Below, in pieces: positions 27,464 to 36,020 of a stretch of DNA of 49,347 bases (its first letter is position 1; each line of letters begins with the position of its first letter). Below the pieces are notes generated by a model. That model was given only the letters and a program-made list of their open reading frames with translations, did no database searches and was not told the DNA's origin. The translations under genes were made by a program, and so were the position numbers. The stretch comes from Sedimentisphaerales bacterium (GTDB lineage: Bacteria > Planctomycetota > Phycisphaerae > Sedimentisphaerales > Anaerobacaceae): positions 1 through 49,347 of the forward strand of contig JAFGGH010000023.1 of the NCBI GenBank assembly GCA_016930645.1. The letters are read 5' to 3'.

Positions 27464-28987
27464 TCAGGATTTTATAACATCTTTTTCAGCGGCGTGACTT
27501 TTCTGGGGGGACTTCTTCATTTCTCTAATCTCCACCCGTCTCGCCTTCGGCTTGCCGAGGCGGGCTACCGGCTTACTGGTTCCTTTCTTTGGGCACTGGC
27601 CATTCCAGCAATAAAGGCATAACTTTTCCTTCGGCCTGCCTACCGCCTTGACCATATCATCTATCGCCTGATACCTCAGTGTTGTGACATCAATGTCTTT
27701 GGCAATCCAGTCAACCATCCTTTTGTATTTTTCGCTTTTTTCATCCACGTATTCACTTACATCTTCAATATCATGACCTTCGAGAGCACGAATAGCCTTT
27801 CTTGCCGCCAATTCATTAATTGACCGGGTTGAAAGATTGAACCTGCACGGAAACATCAAAGGCGGACAGGCCGGGCGGACATGTATCGCCTTGGCCCCGC
27901 AATCCCAAAGCTTCTTTATCGTAAAGTTCTTAAGCTGTGTCCCTCTGACTATCGAATCTTCACAAACGACAATACTGTTACCCTCGATAACTTCCCTGAT
28001 TGGTATCAGTTTCATCTTTGCTATCAGATCGCGCCTCTGCTGTGTAGGCGGTGTATAGCTCCTGCCGTAGCCGGAGGTATATTTAACAAGAGGCCGCCTG
28101 AAAGGTTTTCCGGATTCCATCGCGTAACCCAGACCGTGGCCGAGACCTGAATCAGGTACTCCTGAAACTACATCGACTTCGATATCTTTATCACGTCTGG
28201 CTAAATATCTGCCGCATCTTTCCCTGACGATTTCCGTGTTTATCCCTTCGTAAGTTGATGCTGGAAAGCCGGTATATATCCAGAGGAAGGTGCATATCTG
28301 GTCGGTATCGCCGCTGCCGTGACGTTTTTGCTGAATACCTTCCTCGGTAATAAGAACTATCTCGCCGGGTTCGAGATATTTTACTATTTCAAAGTCGTTG
28401 TTTGTAAAAGCGCTTGTCTCCGCCGTAACTGCCCACTCTTTTTGGCTCTTGCCGACAACAAGCGGCGTATATCCGAACCTGTCTCTTGCCGCGTATATAC
28501 CATCCTTATTAAGAAGTAAAAGCGAGCATGAACCCTCTATTAAAGAAAACACCTTCTCAATTCCTTCAATAATGCTGCTACCCTGGTTGATTAGTTTTGC
28601 TATTACCTCTGATGTATTAACGCCTCTTTTGCTGACTTCTGTAAATGATATACCCTGAGATAATAAATCTTCAGCCAGTTCTTTGGCATTCTCGACATAA
28701 CCGCTGGTGACAATACAGAAAGGCCCGAACTTCGAATTCAGATGAATCGGCTGCTCTTCGAGGTCACTGATAACCCCGATACCTTTATTGCCCGACAAAT
28801 TTTCATAATCATCTACAAATTTCGATTTGAACTGACTTTGGCTTAGGCTGTGTATCTGCCTTTGAAAATCTTTCCCAAGAACAGCTATCCCACCGAATTC
28901 AGTACCAAGATGTGAATGATAATCCGTTCCGTAAAAAAGTGTTTGAGCACAATTCCCCTTTGACACCACTCCGAACACACCGCTCAT
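27464..28987 (-). CDS. PurF-like paralogue with degenerate glutaminase site
   Basis: A 507-codon relative of amidophosphoribosyltransferase. AGGAGG six bases before the ATG at 28987 gives a mature N-terminus Met-Ser-Gly-Val-Phe-Gly, so the catalytic Cys of the Ntn amidotransferase is Ser2. The Gln-His-Arg-Gly-Gln-Glu loop and the His-Asn-Gly-Asn motif of true PurF are replaced (Thr94-Ser-Gly96 at the latter). The phosphoribosyltransferase part is well kept, with Cys-Glu-Asp-Ser-Ile-Val-Arg-Gly-Thr as PRPP loop. The iron-sulphur Cys positions remain, in Ile-Cys-Thr-Phe, Ala-Cys-Pro-Pro-x-x-x-Pro-Cys and Leu-Cys-Leu-Tyr-Cys. The tail is Lys/Arg-rich. It probably binds PRPP and may use ammonia or regulate PurF. 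I recall a similar Ser-start group in other phyla; this was not checked. It ends a purF-purM operon. Confidence 0.85.
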   Translation of the reverse strand: MSGVFGVVSKGNCAQTLFYGTDYHSHLGTEFGGIAVLGKDFQRQIHSLSQSQFKSKFVDDYENLSGNKGIGVISDLEEQPIHLNSKFGPFCIVTSGYVENAKELAEDLLSQGISFTEVSKRGVNTSEVIAKLINQGSSIIEGIEKVFSLIEGSCSLLLLNKDGIYAARDRFGYTPLVVGKSQKEWAVTAETSAFTNNDFEIVKYLEPGEIVLITEEGIQQKRHGSGDTDQICTFLWIYTGFPASTYEGINTEIVRERCGRYLARRDKDIEVDVVSGVPDSGLGHGLGYAMESGKPFRRPLVKYTSGYGRSYTPPTQQRRDLIAKMKLIPIREVIEGNSIVVCEDSIVRGTQLKNFTIKKLWDCGAKAIHVRPACPPLMFPCRFNLSTRSINELAARKAIRALEGHDIEDVSEYVDEKSEKYKRMVDWIAKDIDVTTLRYQAIDDMVKAVGRPKEKLCLYCWNGQCPKKGTSKPVARLGKPKARRVEIREMKKSPQKSHAAEKDVIKS

Positions 28988-29055
28988 AGCCAGCCTCCTG
29001 ACAAAGCACAATTAGTCTCCATACTAATTACAACCGGTACAGAGGCGCTTATGAT

Positions 29056-30123
29056 TTACTTAAGCACCACTTTACCGGTCCCACCGGTGACTCTGCCTAT
29101 CTTATAAACCGTCTGGCCGTATCTTGCAAGCTTATGTTCTATCGAATCCGCGAAATCTTCCGCTACTACCAGAACATACCCGATGCCCATATTGAAAACT
29201 CGGTACATCTCTTCTTCATCGACGGGCCCTTTTTCCTGCAGGAATTTGAATATCGGATGTTTAGGCCAGCTTTCTTTTCTTATCGATGCGTCACAGTTCT
29301 TTGGCAATATTCTTGGAATATTCCCAACCAGACCACCGCCTGTAATGTGTGCCATCCCGTGTACTATCTTTTTAACTTTGTATTGACTAAGTAGTTTTAC
29401 AATCGGCTTGACATATATCTGTGTCGGCTCAAGAAGAACGTTACCAACTATTTGACCTTCAAGCTCATCAACTTTATCTGTCATTCTGAGCTTGAGTTTC
29501 CTGAAACAGATATTGCGAGCCAGTGCATAACCGTTGCTGTGTAAACCGCTGGAAGCTAAGCCAATGATAACATCGCCTTTGCAGATATTTCTTCCTGTAA
29601 CGATTTTTTTGCGCTCAACTATTCCAACCGCAAAGCCGGCCATATCAAAATCGTCCTTACGGTACGTATCGGGCATCTCTGCTGTCTCGCCGCCGATTAA
29701 GGCGCAATCCGCCATCTTACAGCCTGCCGCGACACCTTTGACCATCTCCGCTATGACAGCAGGCTCGAGTTTATTGACCGCGATATAATCAAGAAAGAAT
29801 AAAGGTTCCGCCCCCTGAACAAGCATATCATTGACGCTCATTGCTACTAAATCGATGCCGACAGTGTCGTACTTCTTTATCTCTGCGGCGAGCTGAACCT
29901 TACTGCCTACTCCGTCGGTGCAGGCTACGAGAACCGGATTTTTGTAATTTTTCTTAAAGATTCTCTCATCGTAATCCAGCCGGAACAGTCCGGCAAAACC
30001 GTTTTTAAGCTTTATTACTCTCGGTCCGAATGTGCTGGTAACATAGGAGTGTATCCGCTCGACCATCTCATCGTTAGCGTCGATACTCACCCCGGAATTT
30101 TCGTATGTAATAGATTTTGCCAT
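29056..30123 (-). CDS. purM: Phosphoribosylformylglycinamidine cyclo-ligase
   Basis: Closes the imidazole ring, making 5-aminoimidazole ribonucleotide from FGAM with ATP, as the fifth step of purine synthesis. From the ATG at 30123 it has 355 codons. The family opening Thr-Tyr-Glu-Asn-Ser-Gly-Val-Ser-Ile-Asp, Thr-Asp-Gly-Val-Gly-Ser-Lys, Asp-Leu-Val-Ala-Met-Ser-Val-Asn-Asp, Gly-Gly-Glu-Thr-Ala-Glu-Met-Pro and Ala-His-Ile-Thr-Gly-Gly-Gly are all present. A TTG two codons upstream is unlikely. It starts nine bases after the purF stop, so the two are cotranscribed. The purF-like gene follows by about 70 bases. Confidence 0.96.
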   Translation of the reverse strand: MAKSITYENSGVSIDANDEMVERIHSYVTSTFGPRVIKLKNGFAGLFRLDYDERIFKKNYKNPVLVACTDGVGSKVQLAAEIKKYDTVGIDLVAMSVNDMLVQGAEPLFFLDYIAVNKLEPAVIAEMVKGVAAGCKMADCALIGGETAEMPDTYRKDDFDMAGFAVGIVERKKIVTGRNICKGDVIIGLASSGLHSNGYALARNICFRKLKLRMTDKVDELEGQIVGNVLLEPTQIYVKPIVKLLSQYKVKKIVHGMAHITGGGLVGNIPRILPKNCDASIRKESWPKHPIFKFLQEKGPVDEEEMYRVFNMGIGYVLVVAEDFADSIEHKLARYGQTVYKIGRVTGGTGKVVLK

Positions 30124-30132
30124 TATCAAGAA

Positions 30133-31575
30133 TCAAACATCTTCGTCTTTGTCAAACAAGTTCATCTGATGCCTTTCCATCGTGAACTTATTCAAGGTCA
30201 CGTCAACCGGTATGCGGTATTTGCCGTTCCAGCAGGCTGTGCAGTAATTATCCGCAGGCTTATCCACACAAGACAGCATTCCTTCAAGTGACATATATCC
30301 TATACTGTCAACTCCCAGAAATTCTCTTATTTGTTCCATATCCTTATTGTTAGCCAGCAATTCTTCTTTGGTCGGAAAATCCACACCGTAAAAACAAGGA
30401 AATCTTATCGGCGGACAGCTTGCCCGCATATGTATTTCTTTGGCGCCTGCTTCGCGAAGCGCTATCATCTTTCCCCTGGTCGTTGTTCCTCGAACAATTG
30501 AATCATCAACTACAATAATCCGCTTATCATGAACAACATTTTTTATTACCGCCAATTTCAATTTTACCTGAAGTTCACGTAGCGACTGACTCGGCGATAT
30601 AAACGTCCTGCCGACATAGTGACTTCGCACCAGGCCCATATCAAAGGGTATCCCGCTTTGCTCTGCAAAGCCGATTGCCGAACTCGTCCCCGAATCCGGC
30701 ACAGGTATCACCACATCAGCATCTGCCGGTTGTTCCTTAACCAACTGTTTTCCTAACCTCTTTCTGAACTCATGTACATTCTGGCCGAATATCGTACTGT
30801 TCTGCTTGGAAAAATATACATGCTCGAATAAACAATAGGCGGGTGTTACCATTCCTTGTTTGACAAAAAACCTGCTGTTTACTCCATCTTTATTCAATGT
30901 TACTATTTCACCTGGATCGACCTCGCGCAGAAACTCTGCCCCGATTGCATCCAGTGCACAGCTCTCACTTGCGACACAGAAAGCTCCTTCTTTTGTTTTA
31001 CCAATGCACAAAGGCCGAATACCAAACGGGTCTCTCGCTGCTTCAATCCGGTCGGCAAAAAGAAACAACAGACAATATGCTCCCTGCAGGTGGTTCAATA
31101 CATGAGCCAGCGGGTCCGGCTTGGTTATATGTGTTGGCTTAGCCAGCAAATGACTGATAATTTCAGTATCGCTTGTCGATTTGAAGATGTGGCCGTAAGC
31201 CTCATATTCATCACGCAATAATGCTGCGTTCACTAGGTTACCGTTATGCGCAACCGCCACCTGCCCCTGCGAATATTCCGTGAAGAAAGGCTGGCAGTTC
31301 ATCACTTTGCTCGAACCGCTTGTCGAGTATCGAACATGGCCTATTGCTATCGGATTGGCAAGCTTATCCAATAGTCCGTTGCCTGCCCGGAATACCCGCG
31401 CAACGGTGCCCATATTGCCGTAATGCTGTATGTCCTGGCCGTCGCTCGACGCTATGCCCGCCGATTCCTGACCACGGTGCTGTAGTGAATAAAGCCCGAA
31501 GTACGTCTTCTGCACAGCCTCGGAATCCCCGTAAATCCCGAACAGACCGCACTGTTCTTTCTTGTCAAAGACCAT
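30133..31575 (-). CDS. purF: Amidophosphoribosyltransferase
   Basis: Commits PRPP to purine synthesis, making phosphoribosylamine with glutamine as nitrogen donor. From the ATG at 31575 it has 480 codons. An eight-residue propeptide precedes catalytic Cys9 (Cys-Gly-Leu-Phe-Gly-Ile). Gln-His-Arg-Gly-Gln-Glu-Ser-Ala-Gly and Ala-His-Asn-Gly-Asn-Leu-Val-Asn complete the glutaminase site. The PRPP loop is Val-Asp-Asp-Ser-Ile-Val-Arg-Gly-Thr-Thr. Cys positions for a 4Fe-4S cluster are present in Tyr-Cys-Leu-Phe-Glu, Ser-Cys-Pro-Pro-x-x-x-Pro-Cys and Tyr-Cys-Thr-Ala-Cys, as in Bacillus-type PurF, so oxygen sensitivity is expected. The contrast with the paralogue at 27464 is sharp. A thioesterase gene lies 140 bases upstream on the same strand. 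Confidence 0.97.
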   Translation of the reverse strand: MVFDKKEQCGLFGIYGDSEAVQKTYFGLYSLQHRGQESAGIASSDGQDIQHYGNMGTVARVFRAGNGLLDKLANPIAIGHVRYSTSGSSKVMNCQPFFTEYSQGQVAVAHNGNLVNAALLRDEYEAYGHIFKSTSDTEIISHLLAKPTHITKPDPLAHVLNHLQGAYCLLFLFADRIEAARDPFGIRPLCIGKTKEGAFCVASESCALDAIGAEFLREVDPGEIVTLNKDGVNSRFFVKQGMVTPAYCLFEHVYFSKQNSTIFGQNVHEFRKRLGKQLVKEQPADADVVIPVPDSGTSSAIGFAEQSGIPFDMGLVRSHYVGRTFISPSQSLRELQVKLKLAVIKNVVHDKRIIVVDDSIVRGTTTRGKMIALREAGAKEIHMRASCPPIRFPCFYGVDFPTKEELLANNKDMEQIREFLGVDSIGYMSLEGMLSCVDKPADNYCTACWNGKYRIPVDVTLNKFTMERHQMNLFDKDEDV

Positions 31576-31717
31576 CAGTGCTTCGCCCAATTAACGTGCT
31601 TAAAAATACGAAATCAAGACCCTTATTACAATCTAACCTATCACCACCTCCAAGTCAAACCATATCTTGTGGCCCGGCCATCCCCTCGACTTCTCGCGGG
31701 ACAGGCTCGCCCGTGTT

Positions 31718-32134
31718 TTATATCGCTGGATACATAAATTCCGGTATATGCCTGATTTTACCCTCCTTATTTACACAGCAAAGAACGCTGCTGCCCTCAG
31801 AAAGAATTAGCCCATCCGAACACCGCTTGAGAGTATAGCGGTGCTCGACCTTACTTGCCTTGACAGTCGTGCATACCGTCTCAAGCTCTAATTCCTCATC
31901 GTACCGAGCCGGCTGACGGTATTTAACGTCCAGCCTCGCTACAACGAAAAATACTCCTGCCGCTTCAAGGTCTTTATACGCAATGCCGTTTTCCCGCAGC
32001 AGCTCGGTCCTGCCCATCTCGAAATAAATTGGGTAGATACTGTGATGCACAACTCCGCCCTGGTCCGTCTCGTTATATCGAGGCCGAAACTTTATAACGC
32101 AACTCTGCACTTTTGCCTTTTCCGGAAATTCCAT
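31718..32134 (-). CDS. Acyl-CoA thioesterase (YbgC/4-hydroxybenzoyl-CoA thioesterase type)
   Basis: A 138-residue hot-dog-fold protein that should hydrolyse a short or aromatic acyl-CoA in the cytoplasm. The signature Tyr-Asn-Glu-Thr-Asp-Gln-Gly-Gly-Val-Val-His-His (residues 16-27) contains the catalytic Asp. Tyr-Phe-Glu-Met-Gly-Arg and Asp-Val-Lys-Tyr-Arg-Gln-Pro-Ala-Arg-Tyr-Asp-Glu follow as in the family. In proteobacteria YbgC sits with tol-pal, but here it stands before the purine genes, so context gives no hint. The ribosome site is weak. Confidence 0.87.
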   Translation of the reverse strand: MEFPEKAKVQSCVIKFRPRYNETDQGGVVHHSIYPIYFEMGRTELLRENGIAYKDLEAAGVFFVVARLDVKYRQPARYDEELELETVCTTVKASKVEHRYTLKRCSDGLILSEGSSVLCCVNKEGKIRHIPEFMYPAI

Positions 32135-32211
32135 TTCACATCAGACACTACAGTACAAAAAAGAGCAAACCTTTTCAAGTTAACTTGTATTCTTTTTGAA
32201 ATCAGCTTAAT

Positions 32212-32241
32212 TTGACAGTTGACGGACTTTACTTTTTATTA
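32212..32241 (+). promoter_or_regulatory. Possible promoter for the hydrolase gene
   Basis: TTGACA (32212-32217) with TTATTA (32236-32241) at 18 bases. A second TTGAC follows two bases later. The -10 is only fair. Confidence 0.35.
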
Positions 32242-32300
32242 AACAATGCTCTACTGTAAAAACATTGTCTCTGTCAGATGGTAAATTGTTTTAAGGTAAC

Positions 32301-33419
32301 TTGGAATTGCGTTTGGTTAGTAAAATATTGCTTGTTATCTTTTTTCTTTTAATCATTCCCTCAAGCGGTTGTTGCCGTTATTTAGCCGACCGGCTTATTA
32401 AAGCCCCTAATTACGGCAAAGCCAAAGAGCAGCTTGGTGAACTTACCGAAGACAGAATGAAGTATCTTCAAATTGACCACCAGATGCGTGTTGATGTAGG
32501 CCCACCCGACGCCTCGCTGCATATAGCAATCATCGAACCCAAAATCGAGTGGGAAGTGACACCCGGCACACTCTGGTACGGCAATGTTCGCGGCCTTTTT
32601 GAGAAAATTGCCGCCGAGCATCCTGATTCTACTGTTCCGGAAATTCTGTATTGGAGGAAATACCCGGACAGCAACGACTCCGACCCTGCTGGTTTTACTT
32701 TTACCACAAAACCTTCCGAACCCAATCTTATCGAACTTGTCACAAAAGGCACGATCATCTGCCTGCCTGGTATCAGGATGAGTAAAGATATCCTTGTCGC
32801 AACATGGGGACAGGTTCTTGCAGCTCACGGTTATAAAATGGTACTTATAGACCTCAGAGGGCAAGGGAAATCGACCGGTGACATGATTACTCTCGGCTCT
32901 GTCGAAACGAGAGACCTCTTGCAGGTAATCGACTGCCTTGAAGCCGAAGGTATTATAAAAGGCAGACTCATTCTTATGGGTGGTTCTTATGGTGCCGCTA
33001 TAGCCATTAATGCCGCGCAGGCCGATGAAAGAATCGAAGCGGTCATTGCCATGGAACCATACTCCTCGCTGACCGAAGCTGCATGGAGTTTCGCCAGAAC
33101 CGAATTCGGTTTTTGGGCATGGCTTTTTGGAAAGAGTTGCATCGAAAAATCAATCGAAATCGCCGGCTCTATTGCAGGCTTCAAGCCTGAAGATATTGCA
33201 CCTGTTAAAGCTATTACCAAATCAAAAACTCCTGTTTTGCTCATCCACGGTTTGCAGGATGAACATATACCTTACCAGCATAGTATTCGTTTGAATAAAG
33301 CTGCGCCAGACCATACAAAATTGGTCCTGGTTGATGGAAGCGACCACCTTACATTACCTTTCCATAAAATCTATCCTATTCGAGACGAAATAATCAACTG
33401 GCTCGAAGAGACACCTTAA
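32301..33419 (+). CDS. Alpha/beta hydrolase, lipoprotein or anchored
   Basis: A 372-residue serine hydrolase. The N-terminal hydrophobic stretch ends in Ser-Ser-Gly-Cys24-Cys, which fits a lipoprotein signal. The nucleophile elbow Gly-Gly-Ser229-Tyr-Gly is at 227-231, the oxyanion region has Asp-Leu-Arg-Gly-Gln-Gly-Lys-Ser, and the catalytic His349 is in Gly-Ser-Asp-His-Leu-Thr. The acid is probably the Asp in His-Gly-Leu-Gln-Asp-Glu-His. It resembles esterases or peptidases of the S9/BAAT group, but the substrate is unknown. The start is TTG with AAGG five bases upstream; no better start is in frame. It lies upstream of the parvulin gene by 123 bases. Confidence 0.85.
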   Translation: MELRLVSKILLVIFFLLIIPSSGCCRYLADRLIKAPNYGKAKEQLGELTEDRMKYLQIDHQMRVDVGPPDASLHIAIIEPKIEWEVTPGTLWYGNVRGLFEKIAAEHPDSTVPEILYWRKYPDSNDSDPAGFTFTTKPSEPNLIELVTKGTIICLPGIRMSKDILVATWGQVLAAHGYKMVLIDLRGQGKSTGDMITLGSVETRDLLQVIDCLEAEGIIKGRLILMGGSYGAAIAINAAQADERIEAVIAMEPYSSLTEAAWSFARTEFGFWAWLFGKSCIEKSIEIAGSIAGFKPEDIAPVKAITKSKTPVLLIHGLQDEHIPYQHSIRLNKAAPDHTKLVLVDGSDHLTLPFHKIYPIRDEIINWLEETP

Positions 33420-33542
33420 TGGCATGAAAGTCTGAAAATCGAATGTTGTTCCGTCAATAATTAACGGTTGACTAATCATTGATTTAATGAAACAATGTTG
33501 CATTCTTTGAGAATCCGGGCTTATTAATGAAAGGACTTTTTT

Positions 33543-34772
33543 ATGAAAGCTGTATTACCTATTTTAACCGCAAGTGTGATAGTAATCCTTCTGGCCTGTG
33601 CAGGCTGCGAACCTGAACCGCAAACCCAGCCCTCTACTGAAGTTATACAACAGGAAGTTGTCGAAATACCCGAATCAATTGAACAGGCCGAACCCGATGA
33701 AATGACCGAACAAGCTGAAGAGGCCGAAGAAGCGGTTGAAGATATAGCCGAAGCTGTCCATGCCGAAACCGGCACAGAACCTGAGCAAGCCGAAGAGCAG
33801 CAAGCCGCTTCAGATGAAGATAATGTCATCGTTAAAGTCAACGGTGCTGAAATCACCGCTGCTCAGCTTGAAGTGTTTATGCGACCACAAATAGAAAGGC
33901 TTAATCAGCAGTACGGTGATAAGGAGCACGATGACAGGTATAAAGATATAGAAAAAAGAATCAGGGACCGGGCACTTGATGCAGTGGTAACAATGACATT
34001 GATTCAACAGCAGATGGACGCGGGGAAAATTATTGTCACTGATGAGCAGATTGACCGGTATATAGAAGATATGGCTGCAAGCGAGAATATGACAGTCGAA
34101 AACCTCAAGATGCTCGTAACAAGCAGAGGCGGCAACTTTGAAGAGTGGAAAAACCAGATGCAGTTCGACAAGCGCATCGGCGTAGTCGAACTGATAGAAG
34201 CTCAGAATTTCGGCAGCCTCGATGTCAACGAAGCTGAGACTCAGGCGTATTATGAAGAAAATGATCGCCTTTTCAGAAAACCCGAACAGGTCGAAGCCAG
34301 CCATATCCTGATAAAAGTTGATACATCCGACCCGAACATTGAGTCCACCCAGGCTGAGAGTATGGCAAGGACAAAAGCCGAAGGATTGCTTCAACAAATC
34401 AAGACAGGCGCCGACTTTGCCGAACTGGCGATGAAGTATTCTGACTGCCCATCCAGCGTCAACGGCGGAAAACTTGGTTTCGGCACCAGAAGGACATGGG
34501 TACCGGAATTTGCCCAGACTGCTTTTGCCTTGCAGCCGGGTGAGGTTGGTGATGTCGTTAAAACCAGGTTCGGATACCATATTATAAAAGTAACCGACAG
34601 AAAAGATGCTTCCGTTACCAGCTTTGAAGACGCAAAAGATGAAATTACGAAAAGGCTGAAAGGGCAAAAGGAGAGAAAAGTTGGAGAAGACTATATTAGT
34701 TTCCTCAGGAAGAACGCCAAGATAGAATATTCTCCCCAATACGAGGAATTTAACCCTATGAAAGTGCAATAA
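33543..34772 (+). CDS. Parvulin-type peptidyl-prolyl isomerase lipoprotein (SurA/PrsA-like)
   Basis: A probable periplasmic folding catalyst for secreted or outer-membrane proteins. The 409 residues start with a lipoprotein signal cut before Cys22 (Ala-Cys-Ala-Gly-Cys). Residues 23-95 are a very acidic Glu/Ala linker. Residues about 96-250 form a SurA_N-like helical chaperone region. The parvulin domain (about 262-365) has Ala-Ser-His-Ile-Leu-Ile, Tyr-Ser-Asp-Cys-Pro-Ser-Ser, Gly-Gly-Lys-Leu-Gly-Phe and Arg-Phe-Gly-Tyr-His-Ile-Ile-Lys. AAAGGA seven bases before the ATG fixes the start. The gene ends in a strong terminator at 34801. The long acidic spacer may hold the domain away from the membrane. 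Confidence 0.93.
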   Translation: MKAVLPILTASVIVILLACAGCEPEPQTQPSTEVIQQEVVEIPESIEQAEPDEMTEQAEEAEEAVEDIAEAVHAETGTEPEQAEEQQAASDEDNVIVKVNGAEITAAQLEVFMRPQIERLNQQYGDKEHDDRYKDIEKRIRDRALDAVVTMTLIQQQMDAGKIIVTDEQIDRYIEDMAASENMTVENLKMLVTSRGGNFEEWKNQMQFDKRIGVVELIEAQNFGSLDVNEAETQAYYEENDRLFRKPEQVEASHILIKVDTSDPNIESTQAESMARTKAEGLLQQIKTGADFAELAMKYSDCPSSVNGGKLGFGTRRTWVPEFAQTAFALQPGEVGDVVKTRFGYHIIKVTDRKDASVTSFEDAKDEITKRLKGQKERKVGEDYISFLRKNAKIEYSPQYEEFNPMKVQ

Positions 34773-34800
34773 CAGGGATATATCTTTGACATGTCGTCTG

Positions 34801-34843
34801 ACAGGGTATCGCCGTTCAACTCGGCGGATACCCTGTTTTTCTT
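34801..34843 (+). terminator. Intrinsic terminator of the parvulin gene
   Basis: ACAGGGTATCGCCG pairs with CGGC-G-GATACCCTGT (one bulged G) around a short loop, followed by TTTTTCTTT. It lies 29 bases after the stop codon. Confidence 0.9.
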
Positions 34844-35309
34844 TGCCGTTGCGGCTGATTCGTCTTGTTGCCGAAAATTTAACAACCCGTTTGTGAGGTT
34901 TTTGTCTTATGCTTGTCATGTCTTTATAGATGTATTGTTGATCGACGGTTTAGTTATCAGACCTTTGATACTCTCAAACTGATATCGAGCTGCTTCCGGT
35001 TGAAGCACTGTGTGTTTCATATAGTGTTGGTTCATTCTATTTAAGTTTTTTTCTATACCGCCTTAGCTTCAGTTAAAACATCATTTAAACCTGTAATTAT
35101 TTTTCCTTCAGAGCCGGCAGGAGATTGTTGTTTGGTTTCTGTTTGGACAATTTTTATTAGACGGTTGTTTTAAGATTTATACATCTTCGGAATTGAAACA
35201 AAATATTTACAAAATTTGAAGTTATTGCAAACTCAGCGCCGATAACTTTGTTATACTCGTCATTTCTTAGGTTTTGCAGCACGGGTTATAATTTTTACAG
35301 GGATGTGTT
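34844..35309. other. Gene-free interval
   Basis: About 470 AT-rich bases between a terminator and the next start. I see no long frame, tRNA, or repeat. A TATACT-like -10 near 35253 has no properly spaced -35. It may hold the promoter of the next gene. Confidence 0.4.
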
Positions 35310-35867
35310 ATGACAGACCAGCCACGGGTGGCTAAAGTTTTGGTTGTATTACTCATTTCAATGACAACAGGTGCCGTTGTCCTTATGGCGGTAAACGGCA
35401 AACCTCCATCGGCCGGTCCGTTCTGCCTTTCAACTTATTATCGGCTCGACCCTGTCGAAGAAGCGATTCTCTCGGAAGCGACACAGAACGCAAGCCGCTG
35501 GAACTGCATTGAAATTTATTTCAGCGGAACAAAAGCCGGAAACATCGAGCAGCTTTCCTCCCTTGCCGGCCACACCTCCCCTGAGCAGATTGATTGCCAT
35601 TTTGTAGTCTGCAACGGCCTGGGCGGGGCTGACGGTGAGATTCTGAAAACTAAAAAATGGCAAAGACAGTGGTCTATCGTCCCAGGCAGAAATTGGTACG
35701 GCACACCGCAAACTATCCGCATCTGTGTTGTTGCAGACGGCAATCCCGATGTATCGGGATTTGCAAGCAACTCGCAGGTCAGAAGAGTCGAAGCTCTTGT
35801 TGAAAAACTCAGCAGACGTTTCCGCATAGATTATAACGCCGTTTTTTACCCCGGCAATTGGCGGTGA
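35310..35867 (+). CDS. Membrane-anchored amidase_2/PGRP-fold protein lacking its first zinc His
   Basis: A 185-residue protein with one membrane segment (about 9-27). The rest keeps the order of N-acetylmuramoyl-L-alanine amidase_2 motifs: Trp-Asn-Cys-Ile-Glu-Ile-Tyr70-Phe71-Ser-Gly-Thr where active enzymes have Ile-His-His/Cys-Ser-Ala-Thr, Asp-Cys-His-Phe-Val-Val-Cys-Asn-Gly (95-103) for Tyr-His-Phe-Val-Ile-x-Asn-Gly, and Thr-Ile-Arg-Ile-Cys-Val-Val for the Ile-Gly-Ile-Cys-Leu-Val strand. The first zinc-ligand His is replaced by Tyr-Phe and the Gly-Tyr is Asp-Cys, so hydrolysis is doubtful. It may bind peptidoglycan or be a decayed gene. Its codons at 144-150 include a 20-bp palindrome. The ATG has GGGA upstream. 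It converges on the Gln/Gly-rich gene. Confidence 0.7.
   Translation: MTDQPRVAKVLVVLLISMTTGAVVLMAVNGKPPSAGPFCLSTYYRLDPVEEAILSEATQNASRWNCIEIYFSGTKAGNIEQLSSLAGHTSPEQIDCHFVVCNGLGGADGEILKTKKWQRQWSIVPGRNWYGTPQTIRICVVADGNPDVSGFASNSQVRRVEALVEKLSRRFRIDYNAVFYPGNWR
35742..35761. repeat. 20-bp palindrome inside the amidase-like gene
   Basis: AATCCCGAT-GT-ATCGGGATT has perfect 9-base arms. The same arms form the tip of the hairpin element at 9323-9342, with TT in the middle. A near copy is at 5620-5637. Here it is in frame in a loop between two conserved segments and codes for Asn-Pro-Asp-Val-Ser-Gly-Phe. Confidence 0.75.
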
Positions 35868-35927
35868 CGGTTCATTTCTTACCAAAAATACTCTTCCAAC
35901 GTTCCAGGCCTTTTCAATATATGACAA

Positions 35928-35967
35928 AAGGCTGTGTCCCGCCCAGCGCTGGGCGGGACACAGCCTT
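35928..35967. terminator. 40-bp perfect palindrome between convergent genes
   Basis: Two 20-base arms pair without a mismatch, centred on CCGCCCAGCGCTGGGCGG. It lies between the ends of the amidase-like gene and the Gln/Gly-rich gene and is followed by TTGTTTT on the plus side, so it probably stops transcription from both sides. The same 18-bp core occurs at 47891-47922. Confidence 0.8.
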
Positions 35968-36020
35968 GTTTTACATTTAGAGTGATTTGCGATACTCATA
36001 CTCAATACGCACGACTAATT

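Noticed and set aside
33810-34919. A 369-codon open frame on the minus strand opposite the parvulin gene
   Set aside because: It mirrors the acidic and helical codons of the real gene, shows no domain, and overlaps the terminator at 34801.
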